64,000 bases of DNA from Atrina japonica. Its lineage: Eukaryota > Mollusca > Bivalvia > Pterioida > Pinnidae. Each line of letters opens with the position of its first letter. Positions within the stretch are counted from its first letter, which is position 1. A model generated the notes under the pieces. That model saw nothing but the letters and a program-made list of their open reading frames with translations. It did not search any database and had not been told where the DNA came from. The translations under genes and the position numbers were made by a program. The stretch is taken from NCBI GenBank assembly GCA_030159075.1, contig BROG01000130.1, positions 682,001 through 746,000 on the forward strand, read 5' to 3'. Below are positions 27,995 through 63,672 of this stretch, piece after piece.

Positions 27995-28165
27995 CATAGG
28001 CGTCGGAAGCAAATTGAAATTGGGGGGGGGGGCTAAACCAACTGAGAACACACACACACGCCAGAAACGTCTCGGGGCTTAGCCCAAATTTTCAACACTT
28101 ATGTCTATCTTTGCAAAAAAAGTGGGGGGCTAAGCCCCCCTAGCCCGCTGGTTCCAACGCCTATG
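27995..28165. mobile_element. G-tract palindromic MITE, long form
   Basis: Ends CATAGGCGTCGGAAGCAAAT and CCAACGCCTATG; inner part has a G10 run, CACACACACACGCCAGAAAC and GGGGGGCTAAGCCCCCC. The same interior is present in reverse orientation at 33,282-33,430. Confidence 0.85.
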
Positions 28166-28699
28166 CATGTTTTTGAGTAGGGGTGCAAAAGGAAGTCTAG
28201 ATCATTTTTTTTTTAGCAAATATGATTATTGCAACATCATGAACATGTAATCGTTATTAGAATCTAAATGTACATACGTATGCCTACATATTAGCAGCGA
28301 TATGTAAAGGCTTTATCGCCGATATCATTACATGTACACTTAAATGCTCGATTATTGATATACTTATTATTTAAGCCAAGGCCAAAATTTGAAACTTTTT
28401 CACAAGTGTCTAATTCTTGTTTCCCGTGTAATCCAACTGGAGACATACACGGGTATTATATTACCTATTAAGTCAACAGGTGGCATGCACAAGGCATGAT
28501 TTCAACCGATACCAGTGACAAATTAATTTGAAACTTTTCAGTACATTTAGATTTCTTATAAAATACTGGTAGCTTATCTTGACCGTGTATTTGTGAAGGC
28601 TTTAAGTAGATCTATAGCTTACTTAAATATCTAGTACAACATTATCTTTAACAATACCATCTACCCTAATTCCAAGAGCACGCTTCGTAAACTTTGTAT
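28166..28699. other. Non-coding stretch
   Basis: Nothing recognised. Confidence 0.5.
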
Positions 28700-29100
28700 A
28701 CCAAGGTACGGATGCCCTCACACCGTGAAGTTTTGATATTCAGGTGCGACTTTCATCAGTTCCCGCGTAAATGTTACAGAAAAACGCAAAACAGAAATTA
28801 CATGCACAAAAACGATGGAGCTGAAAATATTTACCTGTACAAAATACTGAACGTAATTCCTCTTTTTCTCGTTTAAATGGAATCTCTCTGACAGCAGACC
28901 TGTATCGTCTTGACAAGGAATGTTGAATATGCATGAAGAAAATAAACATTGTATAATGGATTTTCATTGGTTAAAATTAAGGTCGTGTAAGTCGAAGGTA
29001 TTCATTCATAATTTCCGCGGCAATTTAATCTCAACCTGACGTCAAATACACAGGTACGTGTTCAGTGAAATCCCCTACGCTGGGGATGCATGAAACAAGT
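28700..29100. promoter_or_regulatory. Possible promoter region (CpG-richer, CRE palindrome)
   Basis: CpG is visibly more frequent here than in the surrounding tens of kilobases. A perfect CRE-type palindrome TGACGTCA lies at 29,037-29,044. On the minus strand, TTTTGTACAG followed by GTAAATATT near 28,830-28,845 could be a splice donor of a 5' exon. This suggests, without proving it, the start of a minus-strand gene whose introns would fill part of 1-28.7 kb. Confidence 0.25.
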
Positions 29101-29404
29101 GCCTGTGGTCAAATTATATTGAATATCGTTCAAATAGGCAAACGGTCAGAGAAAATTAGGTAATGTTAAATTCAAAAGATGGGAAATAAGTTGTAGTCGG
29201 GTAGGCTACATGGATAAACATCTCTGCATGGGTACGCATGCATCGGTACATCATCTATATGCGCCCGTGGCATTAAATATCGCCTAATATTAAATAGAAT
29301 TAATATAAAACCAGCGATATATAAAACATTATTTTATATATAAATATATATCGCTGATAAAACTAAATGATTTCATCTAGAGCACTACTATATGTCCCCC
29401 ACTT
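29101..29404. other. Non-coding stretch with palindromic AT segment
   Basis: Near 29,311-29,355 there is a foldback: CCAGCGATATATAAA pairs with TATATATCGCTGATAAA-like sequence. No gene. Confidence 0.5.
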
Positions 29405-29690
29405 CAGCTCACCTTTTTCCGAGAAACGAACGGTGTCTATATTTCCCGGAATTCGCGGTCCTGTGGTCTCACGGGTCAATGGCGTTCTCTATAGATGATG
29501 ATATATAACGTATTCACGGGTCCGGCGATCACCGTACAAATGACACCCGATAGATCGTTCAATTTTTTCACTATATGTATGGCACGTCAGAGCACCTTTT
29601 TTCAAGAAACGAAACACACCCAGATTTCCAGGAATCGCAGTGATATATAACGTATTCACGGGTCCGGTGATCACCAGGTAAATGCCGCAC
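29405..29690. repeat. Imperfect direct duplication
   Basis: Two diverged copies share a CACCTTTTTCCGAGAAACGA / CACCTTTTTTCAAGAAACGA block, a TTTCCCGGAATTCGC / TTTCCAGGAATCGC block and ATATATAACGTATTCACGGG followed by TCCGG-GATCACC. Both copies keep TTCCNGGAA. The second copy lacks about 60 bp between the blocks. Confidence 0.85.
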
Positions 29691-29894
29691 GTTCACCTCA
29701 CAGGTGTCCAATGGTATAGTGTAGCAAATTTGAAAATGCCATAAGTAATTTCACCTCAATTTAAAAAACATGGGGAAAATGGCGTTTATTCATAAACTTA
29801 TGACATGTTGCATTGACTAATTGACACTGATGAACTTTGATCAGTTTTGCGAGATTTCTCCCCGTTTTTTTTTCAAATGGGCGGTATTCTCGAT

Positions 29895-30000
29895 ATAATA
29901 TATCTATGTAACAGACTTTGACGGGTCTTGAACCTGGTACCCCTGGCTAACGAATTTGGTGCTCTACCGATCGAGTTAAAGGGGAAACCCCACTAGCTCA
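29895..30000 (-). mobile_element. tRNA-like repeat (SINE head or tRNA relic)
   Basis: On the minus strand, TAACTCGATCGGTAGAGCAC resembles an A box/D arm and CAGGTTCAAGACC a B box. The acceptor stem does not pair convincingly, so I do not call a functional tRNA. Confidence 0.5.
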
Positions 30001-30074
30001 AGCTAGTAGGAGCGTCATATAACTACTACTGTCTAACCCTTTTAAAGGTTGCTACAAACCATGGAGCGATATTC

Positions 30075-30165
30075 CAGTATAAGGTCTTTCCAGGTTCCAA
30101 CGTGGGCGCCAAATGTAAAAGAAACTCATTACACCGTGGGTCATTTAGTTGGGCGCCAATTGTAA
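30075..30165 (-). other. Lys-tRNA-type primer binding site relic, duplicated
   Basis: On the minus strand TTTGGCGCCCACGTTGGAAC follows a short ...TTTTACA end, the arrangement of an LTR 3' end and a primer-binding site matching the 3' end of lysine tRNA (TGGCGCC). A second, shorter copy (ATTGGCGCCCA) is about 43 bp away. No LTR pair or coding region was found, so this is at most a relic. Confidence 0.35.
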
Positions 30166-31697
30166 AAAGTGGGAAAAGTGTACGCTAGACTGGGATTCGA
30201 ACGTGCGAGCAGTGCTGTGGTGCAGAGGGTTTCGATCCTGATGCATTTGGTTCAGATATTAAAATTAGACGTCCAGCTAGTGTTCGGAAGGTCCTGGGTT
30301 AGATTTCCGGTCTGGTCGCACTTTTTCCAAGCCTGTCACATTACCACAATGGAGGGAGGAGATGTAGCAGATGGAGAAATATATCATTATTATATAGAGC
30401 AATAAAATGTACAAGGAATTTTGTTTTTCTTTTGTTAACACATACAGGAAAATACATAAAATTGCACGTGTTCTAAGAAAAGTCTTGTTTTTTTTCTGTC
30501 GTTTAGTGGTTTTTTTGCTGACAGAACGATATTTTTTAGGATGGACTCTAAACATAAAAACTTAGAATGACCGTATGTAACAAATCAAGGGCGTAGGACA
30601 AGGGGCGGCAGCGGGGGCACGTGCCTCCGCCCTTTTGAAACTGGGGACATAAGTATGTTTGTGTCCCCCTCCCCTTTTGACGTAATTTCTTTTATCTCAT
30701 TGCCATGATTTCTTAAAATACCTTATTTTTTAAAGAGCAGTAGGTTTAATTCTTGAATAATTGATTTTTACGGAATCCGTACTTAGTATTACCAAAATTT
30801 TCGCGCCTCGCTACGCTCGGCCAAAACAATTACATTGTACACTGTATACTACTCTTCCTTCCCTGTTGCCCATCATTTCGGTAAAGAAATTTTCGTTTTC
30901 TCTCCTTCAGTTTGTATGAATATAAAAATTTAATGGTAAACTTGGCAAATTTTGCATTATATCTTAATGTAAGTTATATCTTACCAATTACTTACACATT
31001 ACATGCATGTAGGCGTAGGTACCAATTTTTTTTAATACATTATCAACACGTCTGGAACCCCCCCCCCCCCCAAAAAAAAGGGATTCCCAGAACATTTTAA
31101 AATCAAAATGTTCTGGACTCCCTGATCATGCTCGGCATACATTTGTGTTTACTGACAGGGACGTAACCATGAGGTTATTCAATTGTAGGCCTATGTTGAA
31201 GGTGATGGGTCTGGAGCCGCTAAAGGTACCCAGCGGGTCCAGGACAGAGTCCCAGTAGGGGGACCAGGGGAGCGAAGCCCCCCCCCCCTGAATCTCAGAG
31301 GCTATTGTGCTTTTGTCGCGGCTTTTGGGCATCGTTGTGAAATTAGCAAAGAAACTTGAAAATGTCAACCAATACCTTAATGAGGACAGATTTGTTTGAT
31401 AATTATTGCTTCTTTTTCTGTACCAGACATGATACGAGTTAAGAGGAGTGTTTCTAGAAATGTAGAGGACAATTACCTTAGATACTTCTACATTTTTTGT
31501 GTGTCTTTCTTGTCTTTCGTGGTGTCTGAGTTACTCTTTATTTTACTTTATTTCACTTTTGTTAATTAGGTCGCAATGTGATAATTAATTCACTGGGCTT
31601 TATTAATTGACAATTTCTAGGAAGCATACCCTGCTAACGGGGAAATGGCGATTTTTGTGTCCGTAAGCTAGAGGTTGCCTCATCGGGCTTCCGAATT
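30166..31697. other. Stretch of repeat fragments, no gene
   Basis: Contains tRNA-like words at about 30,215-30,330 (GGTTCAGA, GTCCTGGGTTAGATTTCC), a G/C-rich repeat fragment at 30,588-30,670, a C14 tract at 31,056-31,070, a perfect hairpin CCAGAACATTTT / AAAATGTTCTGG at 31,088-31,117, and another GC-rich repeat fragment at 31,195-31,300. No coding exon recognised. Confidence 0.5.
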
Positions 31698-31711
31698 AAT
31701 CCATCAACGAT

Positions 31712-32394
31712 GGGGTGTGCATATGTGGTGACCCACGAAAGCACGATCATCGAGTTTAGTTGTTTTTGGTTTTGGTTTTTTTTTTCCTTTTTTACGTGAA
31801 AGCTCTACAGCAACAAATCGCGAATTATCTGGAGTCTGTCAAATCCCCCTTTTCTTTGTCCGTATCTCTCACGGAGTGTACTTTGCTTTATAATTTTATA
31901 AACATGAACGGTAGTTCGTAGTTTTTGTTAAAATCAAACTATTGCAAAATGGAGGCATCCAATGTGTAAGTACTTTGGAGTGTGCTACCTGGAAGGAAAT
32001 GTTGAGAAGCTGAGGAAGATTCAAGGGATGTTGTTTTTAAAGACATTAGATAGAATAAAAGGCCATCGTGTGTGTAGCTAGTTTTTATTAGATGCCTACT
32101 TACTGTTATAATGCAATATCAATATATTTTCAATAGTTAAAATTATATCATGATCAACTCACCAGTATATGTAGTACTTTCCGTGCATATGTATATACGT
32201 TTGTTACCCAATCACCCATTTTATTTACCTGTATTTCTTTTCTGTTGTTATGTTCCTATTTACATGTATACATTCATTGTGACCTCTACATTTTTTGCCA
32301 TATATGTATATTGATTAAGGAGAAGACAATCTAAGTTGTGATAACTTGTGTCTCATCCTATTGTTTGAAACAATAAAATATGTTTAAATCAAAA
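31712..32394 (+). mobile_element. Retroposed insert (5'-truncated LINE or retrocopy)
   Basis: A 683-bp insert is bracketed by a perfect 14-bp direct repeat, AATCCATCAACGAT, at 31,698-31,711 and 32,395-32,408. It ends in an A-rich tail (GTTTAAATCAAAA) preceded by AATAAA at about 32,371. Those are the marks of target-primed reverse transcription. A short frame at about 31,970-32,070 (FGVCYLEGNVEKLRKIQGML) looks coding-like and ends in a stop; I cannot assign it. The insert is either the 3' end of a LINE or a retrocopy of a host mRNA. Confidence 0.85.
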
Positions 32395-32408
32395 AATCCA
32401 TCAACGAT

Positions 32409-33242
32409 ATTTTAGCGATAAAGAGGTCATAATTCAATGTCTGGAGGATACTAGGCCAAAATTCTGTCCCGATTTCAGTAACTTTTTTGCTGATCCTTCC
32501 TTCTTTTGAGAGGGATAATCAAAGTGGTTTATTAGCGGATCGCTAAGCGTATTTTTGCGCCTGGGTGCATAAAAAAGGATTTCAAATTAAAAACAAACTA
32601 TCTGAAACATGAGTAAACCCCTACCCCGAATGAAATACTGCCTCATAATTAATCCAACACTTAGAAATATGTGCAGTGATGAGTGAGAGAGTGCCGCCTA
32701 AAGTTGATAAAATAGGTGTAATACCTTTCACGTTTCTATAAAAAGTTGAAAAATTAAAGACAAATTTCCAAAAAATTTCGCAACTCGCTCTTCTCGGCGT
32801 CTTCAAATAAGATTTACATCACTCCAACTTGAAATCATCACTCTACTATTGATGAGGTATGCACTGCATAAATAGTTTTAATTCCAGTTTAAATTTTAAT
32901 TTTTAAGTATAAACAAGTTTAATTAATGTCACCAGCCTCAAACCTTACCCCTTTTAAAACCACTTTTTAATTTTTCAATCATTTGAAATAGGATCGGGCA
33001 ACAAGTTTTAACACATTCAAATGTTAAGTATTGCTTAAGGGAACTGAATAATTTCTTATAACTCTTAATTTACTAAAACAATATCATTTTTATATGACAT
33101 AAATAATTTTCTAGAATAATATAGTCATGTACTTATTATCAATTTACCAAAATTGGATATTAATAAACGACATTTTTATAAGCATAGAAAAATAAGCATT
33201 CAGTTGTTAACAGTGACATATATAGATCTAACATAACATGAA

Positions 33243-33247
<5 letters not shown>
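32409..33247. other. AT-rich non-coding stretch
   Basis: Nothing recognised apart from short homopolymers. Confidence 0.55.

Positions 33248-33274
<27 letters not shown>
33248..33274. repeat. (AT)n microsatellite
   Basis: About 13 AT dinucleotides next to the palindromic MITE; a shorter AT run follows at 33,438-33,457. Confidence 0.9.
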
Positions 33275-33279
<5 letters not shown>

Positions 33280-33281
33280 TA

Positions 33282-33430
33282 CATAGGCATCGGGGACGGG
33301 GGGGGGGGGGGACAAAAGATAGAAATCGGTGTTGAAAATTAAGGCTTAGCGCCTAGATGTTTCTGGCGTGTGTGTGTTTTAAGTTGGTTTAGCCCCCCCC
33401 CCCCCCCCACTTTCAATTTGCTTCCGACAG
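33282..33430. mobile_element. G-tract palindromic MITE, inverted copy
   Basis: Left end CATAGGCATCGGGGAC, then G12; right side C16 followed by ACTTTCAATTTGCTTCCGAC. The interior (TTTCTGGCGTGTGTGTGTTT) is the reverse complement of that at 27,995-28,165. Confidence 0.82.
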
Positions 33431-33599
33431 TGTTGATGTATATATATATATATATATGGACTGTATAATGGATAATACTACGGTTAACCAAATTTCATCA
33501 TACCTAATACTGGTCCATAAAGATCGGCATTTACAACATAAATCTGGTTATTTTATTCAATAATCAAAGATTTTAATTCATATGACAACATAGCAGAGT

Positions 33600-33706
33600 A
33601 AGTAGCGTTTCTCATTTTATATTTTCGCGGCACTTGTCACGTTTCTCACTCTTTAGTCAATGAAGTCTCGTTCTATTACGCTTCCGGTTTTACTGTTGTC
33701 GAAAAA
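33600..33706 (+). promoter_or_regulatory. F8A1: Proximal promoter / 5' UTR of the HAP40 gene
   Basis: The sequence just upstream of the start codon has raised CpG (TTTTCGCGGCACTTGTCACG) and an ETS-type CTTCCGG core at 33,681-33,687, 20 bases before the ATG. No TATA box is placed convincingly. This looks like a TATA-less housekeeping promoter; the assignment comes from position only. Confidence 0.4.
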
Positions 33707-57845
<24,139 letters not shown>

Positions 57846-58574
57846 GTAAGTCAAATGAAATTTAAAATTTTTCACTTTTTTTAGATACAATTTTTGCTTT
57901 TCATATCATTGAGTTTTAATTGGAATCCACAGTTGGCTAAGGCTGTCTCTCATAGTAAAATAAGTCCTACCCCCCCCCCCCCCATTTTAAGAATATTTTC
58001 CCCATATGTTGCTGAAAATGTATTGCCTTGTTGAAAAAAAAGACTAATGATATAGGTCAGGAAATCATTGCTCATATCTTCTGTTACTTCCGCAAGTTTT
58101 AGATTGATTTTATGACTGATTCGTAAGAAATTATTTTGTCAGATTTCCGAAGGAAGATAGATGATTTTATTTCCATACATCTAAACTGATTTGGGGGATT
58201 TTTATAAGAAGAAAGAAAACCATGCAATCAATTATTTGATAAAGCTTTCCCCCATTGCTCTGATTGAGATGTCATTTGATAATAATTGATAATGGAAAAA
58301 CTGCAAAAGAAAATAGCTAATGAAAAAATGTCCATGCCATGTAAACAAACAACAATACTCCCACCTGGTGGATGAAATTTCTTAAGCTCCATTATATACC
58401 AAACCGGTAAAAATATGTACTGGTTAATATATATTTGGCATGGCGTAGAAAAAATCTCAACCACTGATGTTTAGATTTGTAGTCCAGGTTTTGGCAAGTC
58501 TTGCTCTTGACAATAATATCTATACCTTCCTGGTTAGAATTTGCTAGGGTTAGAATCTTTTAAACATTTCTCCC
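57846..58574 (+). other. Intron 11, left part
   Basis: Intronic DNA with a C14 tract at 57,970-57,984. No exon found. Confidence 0.5.
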
Positions 58575-58648
58575 CCTCTCCCTTTCACTCTCTCATCTCA
58601 TATCTCTCTGTCTCTCTATCTCTGTCTCTCTCTCTGTCTCTCTCTCTG

Positions 58649-58694
<46 letters not shown>
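58575..58694 (+). repeat. (TC)n microsatellite
   Basis: Impure TC repeat (TCTCTG interruptions) followed by a pure run of about 20 TC units. Confidence 0.95.
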
Positions 58695-58695
<1 letters not shown>

Positions 58696-59149
58696 GATGC
58701 ATTTAGACACACACATACACATACAGACACACACACACAAAAACACACACATATGCACATTGGACTATACAGGAAGTGGTTCAATTCTATCCAAATTAGG
58801 TAGGAACTATCTCCTTGTAAAGCTAAATTATGTTTGCAAACAAAAAAGGGTCTAGTGGCCATAGGGGCTCCAAAAATCCTTGAAAGAGTAAAAACTTGGG
58901 ACATCTAGGAATATCTAAAGATCGTGTTGACAAAGTTTCAAGGTAATGGGGTCCAATGTCTAGGTCAGTCACCTAAATAAACAGAAAATATAAATTTTTT
59001 AATGATATTTGAGACTCTTTTAACTTCTGAAGAAGAGTTATTCAACCATTGAAATATGAAAGAACTTTGCTATCAGTGTTTCTTTTTTTATCCTCTGATT
59101 TGACGAAATGGGGGATATTAATTCGGGTTTGTCTGTTTGTCCCTCTGTC

Positions 59150-59645
59150 TGTCACGCTTCGTTTCTGTGCAATAACAGCAACAAATATTATCAGAATTTT
59201 CTTTAAACTTGGTAACAAGGTTAAATGCCTAAAGGGCTCAGCAAAATTCAATCGCCATATTTGACACATGTTATTTGGCAGAGTTATGTCCCTTTGATTA
59301 ACGAAAAATGTCTTTTTCTATTTGTTATCCGATTTTCTTCACACTTGGTAACAAGGTTAAATGCCTAAAGGGCTCAGCCAAATTCAATCGCCATATTTGA
59401 CACATGTTATTTGGCAGAGTTATGGCCGTTTGATTAACAAAAAATGTCATTTTCTGTGCAGTAACGGCAACATATATTATCCGATTTTCTTCAAACTTGG
59501 TAACAAGGTTGACTGCCTAAAGGGCTCAGCCGAGTTCCATCGCCATTTTCTGCTGTTTCTATATAATAATGGCAATAAATATTATTTGATTTTTTTCAAA
59601 CTTGGCCAAGTTCAATTGCCACTTTTGGCAGATGTTATTTGGGGA
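59150..59645 (+). repeat. ~140-bp degenerate tandem repeat
   Basis: Three to four copies with CTTGGTAACAAGGTTAAATG, CCTAAAGGGCTCAGC and CAATCGCCATATTTGACACA; the CTTGGTAACAAGG word starts at 59,208, 59,344 and 59,496. The 99-codon frame across it is a by-product. Confidence 0.88.
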
Positions 59646-60119
59646 ATTTTGGCCCCTTGATCAATGAAAAATGTCATTTTACCATGGATCTGCTTAGCAT
59701 CATTACAAGTATGTAATATTCAGTCTATGCTTATTTCAACCAGTTCCGTAATACATGTTCAATAAAAACATCTATCTTGTTTTGTTCAATTTCCAAGCAA
59801 TACATCTTGTGTCAACAGCATGAAAATTACATGTTTCATCCTAACCTCTAAAGAGTTTACCTACAATATAATCATATTACGAAAAGGGGGAAAGTGGGGG
59901 AAATAAATTCTACAAATTAGCTTGTTTACTTTGTTTTTGCTTGCAAGGTCTTGATAGCTTAAACAAACCCATTGAAAGAAAAGTCTTGGAACAGTGCTTG
60001 AAAAAATCTTTTATTCTTTGGCTGTATGAACCATTATTGATAAGAGTAATTCTGCTTTTTTTTTTTATAGAAAAATGCCTTTTCAGTTTTAATTGAATTA
60101 TGATTGCTAGGGCAATGAA
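59646..60119 (+). other. Non-coding stretch
   Basis: Nothing recognised. Confidence 0.55.
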
Positions 60120-60315
60120 TGAATAATGTGCAGAAAAAAATCTTGACATGAATAAAGTGAAAAAAAAATCTTGACATGAATAAAAAGATGAATAAAGTGA
60201 AAAAAAAAGAACTTTTATGAGTACATGTGAACAATTCTTGTACGTGAATAAAAAAGATAAAGCAAAAAAAATTCTTGGCATGAATTAAGTGTTAAAATTC
60301 TTTCTATGAATAAAG
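60120..60315 (+). repeat. Degenerate 20-35 bp AT-rich repeat
   Basis: Recurring ATGAATAAAGTGAAAAAAAA and TCTTGACATGAATAAA words, five to six copies. The minus frame of 123 codons over it is low-complexity and not called. Confidence 0.75.
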
Positions 60316-61359
60316 TGAAACAAACCATTACTAAAACAAGTAAGTGTGACCAATGGATACCTATTTTATAAATTTAGTACATATAAGATGAAGTCAACCA
60401 CCTCAAAACTAAGTTCGTTTTAAAGCATTCTGAATTTAATATATGATTCTGAGACATGTTTCAAAAATTAATTTCTTCCTTTCAGTTTTCTTTTTAGCTT
60501 TGTCTCTGACTTGGTTTTTACTGTAGGCCTTTTTGTATCAATTCTATTTTTTTTTTTTTTAGTTTTGTCTTTTATCTGTTTTTACTCTAGCCATTTGTAT
60601 AGATTTTGAATTATAAGTCACCAAGCCGTTATTTACAGCTGTGATAGATTACCTTGCTAATCAAACGCCTATAGCTTAACCCCAAGGACATTAATTTTGT
60701 GACATTGAATAGATGGCACAGTATAAATGATGTTGCTTCTTAAAAGTAAGACTTTAATATTTAATTTTCAATTTAGATGTGACAGGGGTAATCAATAAAT
60801 TATACTTTGGCATTTTATTCTTACATTTAGAAATTTTCAATAAAGTTGAAATGGAATTTGATCTTTAAAATTCCTACATATTAAGTGTTATAATTTCTAT
60901 AGCTTTTTGATAGTCAAATGAATGAGGTCATATCATGTGTTTTTAGCTTGACCCAGAAATTGCTATATCACTGCTTATTGGTTTAAGTGCATTTCTCTTG
61001 TATTTTTACGCTTGCCAATTGTCACCTATGACCTTTGACTTTGAACATTGTTTTTTAGTTTACACAAAAATTAATTGTTTGTTGTGTCAAGATGAATTGA
61101 ATGATATACCCGTATCAATGGAGAATATTTTAGTATCTTGTAAATGGTTAAGATCACCCAGACTTCATATATTTTAATGTCTTGTAAATGGTAAAGATCC
61201 CAACCCACAAGTCATATATTTTCTTGATTGACAAAGGAAGATGAAATGGATAATATAGAAGTTCCCGGTGGTCTTCCCCACCCCTTATAATTTGGGATTT
61301 ATTCAAATATCTTATTTTTGGTCAATATCCCTGCCCCTAAACTATATATTCCTAGCTGT
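60316..61359 (+). other. Non-coding stretch
   Basis: No exon or repeat recognised, except two related TATATTTTAATGTCTTGTAAATGG-type segments near 61,130 and 61,170. Confidence 0.5.
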
Positions 61360-61600
61360 CATTTCATGATTTGAATGATATATAGGGTTAGTCCCCGGGG
61401 GTCATTTCTCCACCTATCATTTGAGAATGTTCAAATATCTCCCACTTTGTCAAGACAAGATGATTTGAATGATATATAGGGTTAGTCCTCAGGAGTCATT
61501 TCTCCATCTACTATTTGAGAATGTTCAAATATCTCCCACTTTGTCAAGACAAGATGATTTCAATGATATATAGGGTTAGTCCCCATGGATCATCCCCATC
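61360..61600 (+). repeat. ~92-bp tandem repeat
   Basis: Three copies with GATATATAGGGTTAGTCC, TTTGAGAATGTTCAAATATC and CTCCCACTTTGTCAAGACAA. Confidence 0.9.
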
Positions 61601-62659
61601 ACTACCAGTGAACAGAATATTGTCATCCCCATACACTGCCAAAAAGTAACATTCAAATATTTTGGTTGGTTGAAATGTCTTTCCCTTAACTTATCCGCCC
61701 CTGCAGTCACATTTAGACTAACCTGTATACACCACTGCCATAATTCAGGGGTGTCCAGTTAATAATGCATGAAAAGTTTTTCTAAAACTTAAGATTCTAG
61801 ACAATATACTCTTGAATGTTTACAGTGGGCTTAACAATTCTTTGAAATGGTTGTGTCCAAATGTAGCTACAGTGGTAGAAATGTTAATCATTTACATTCT
61901 ACAAAATGAATTCAATGATACATGGGGAGTCAAGAGGGGGGGTCATACTAATGTAGACATTGTTCGGGAGACTCCATAACAGTATCCTGTTACAATCATT
62001 TCTTGTTAATATAGGGAAATTTTAAGAAAAAAAAAAAAAAATGACATTATCAAAGTTTTCAGATAGTCATTAACTGGAGTAAATTTTGACTTGTTAGCCA
62101 TACAGTAGTAGGACAGAATAAGTTCCCCAAAATAAAATCACTATATATCCATAGTAATTCTGCATTTGTTTGATTTCGTTGTCTGAATTTGATAGACAAC
62201 CAGAATAAATGAAGAATGGCATGCTTAACCTTGGGAGTCGGGCCTAATTTTGATAATATTTTGTTTGTTGACATCCATAAATTACTTAGGTATCAATGGT
62301 TTTATTGTGGTGTCTATGTATTATGTCACAGGTCTATTCATCACTTTGAAATAATCCAAAAAATGTCATTATTCTCACAAAGAATAACATATTTTCCCTG
62401 AAACAATCAATTTTCAAATTTTTGTGCTTCAAGTTTTGTGAAAATTGGATAAAAGACAAATTCTGTAGGAATTATTTTAAAAAAACATGAATTTACTAAG
62501 AACATATAGTGAAAATAATTATGTGAACATGCTTATGGCCAAGTACAGCAGAAAAGCCTAGGTAAGGGAAACACTGCCTGTATTATTGGTAACTTACTAT
62601 TTATTTTGGTGTCGAAGAAGGACAATAGACATGACCTATAATGACTGGATAGAATGTAC
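61601..62659 (+). other. Non-coding stretch
   Basis: No recognised gene; short frames at 62,059-62,274 (-) and 62,216-62,401 (+) overlap each other and show no motif. Confidence 0.5.
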
Positions 62660-63250
62660 TAAGGATGTAGATCATTCAAGGGTAAATTTATTGTCTATAA
62701 ACTGGTTCTGGTTTATAGGTAGTGTGGGAAACCTTTCATTCATTACACCAGACTGGTCTGAAACTACTTGTAGTTCCGGTTTTCTAATTTATCACTAACA
62801 GTTTCTTACTATCGTAGTTTGGGAAACCGATAAAACTACCTCTGGGTTGGTTTTAGTGGTTAATTTACATGCAGTTCAAAGCATGCAAAGATGGCAATTA
62901 AGACTCAGAAGTATTAAGACAGGCGAATAAATTGCTTTGTGTTTCAGATATTGTAAAAGTCATTGATATATACACTAAACCCACTTTAAGTACACAGCAA
63001 TGTCTAATATATTAAATCATTTTGAAAATGCAAACCTGTCATTTACTGCAGGTGAATTTATTGACAGTAAAAACTCTTTTTGGTTTCTGATTTTAACATG
63101 GTTTTGACACTACATGTAGTTGTGTTAGGTTTGAAGTTATGCAGTAAATGAAAGGTTTACATTTTCAACATGACTAAAATATTAGAATTTGCTTTGAACT
63201 CTTGTGTTAACTGAGTTTAGTGTATATTTTGTCAAGTTTTATAATATCTT

Positions 63251-63590
63251 AAAGGGGCATTAGCTGTTAACTTCTTTTAAAACGAGTCTTTTATTTCTTA
63301 CTACTTAGACTGATATACATTAGCAAAAAAGAAATATACACAGACATAAAAAATCATAAATTCCTATATATTTTGTGAAAATTGCTTGGGAAACCCAGTT
63401 TGGCAGTTTTTCACTTGCCATAGATTAACTCAACCTTACGATTTGTATATGCATATCATACTGGACTTGACCTTATTTTTACAAAATATATAGAAATATC
63501 AGATTTTTATGCATGTGTATAGCTTGTATTTGTTATTGTAGATTAAAAAAATGAAATAATTGTTTTTGGTAATGCTAGTGCTCCTGTAAA
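63251..63590. mobile_element. MITE family B, copy 2
   Basis: Starts TTAAAGGGGCATTAGCTG; shares the body with 57,368-57,725. The right end is eroded (GCTAGTGCTCC). Confidence 0.75.
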
Positions 63591-63672
63591 CAACTAATCT
63601 TTATTAAAGCATGATATCAATACTTTACTTATACAACTAATCTTTATTAAAGCATGATATCAAAACTTTACT
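63589..63672. repeat. 42-bp direct duplication
   Basis: CAACTAATCTTTATTAAAGC is repeated in tandem at 63,589 and 63,631. Confidence 0.9.

Noticed and set aside
29895..30000. Functional tRNA gene on the minus strand
   Set aside because: A and B box-like words are present but the acceptor stem does not pair; better explained as a repeat.
61600..61650. EQNI-encoding stretch as candidate last HAP40 exon
   Set aside because: The flanking residues do not match, there is no good acceptor, and it borders a tandem repeat.
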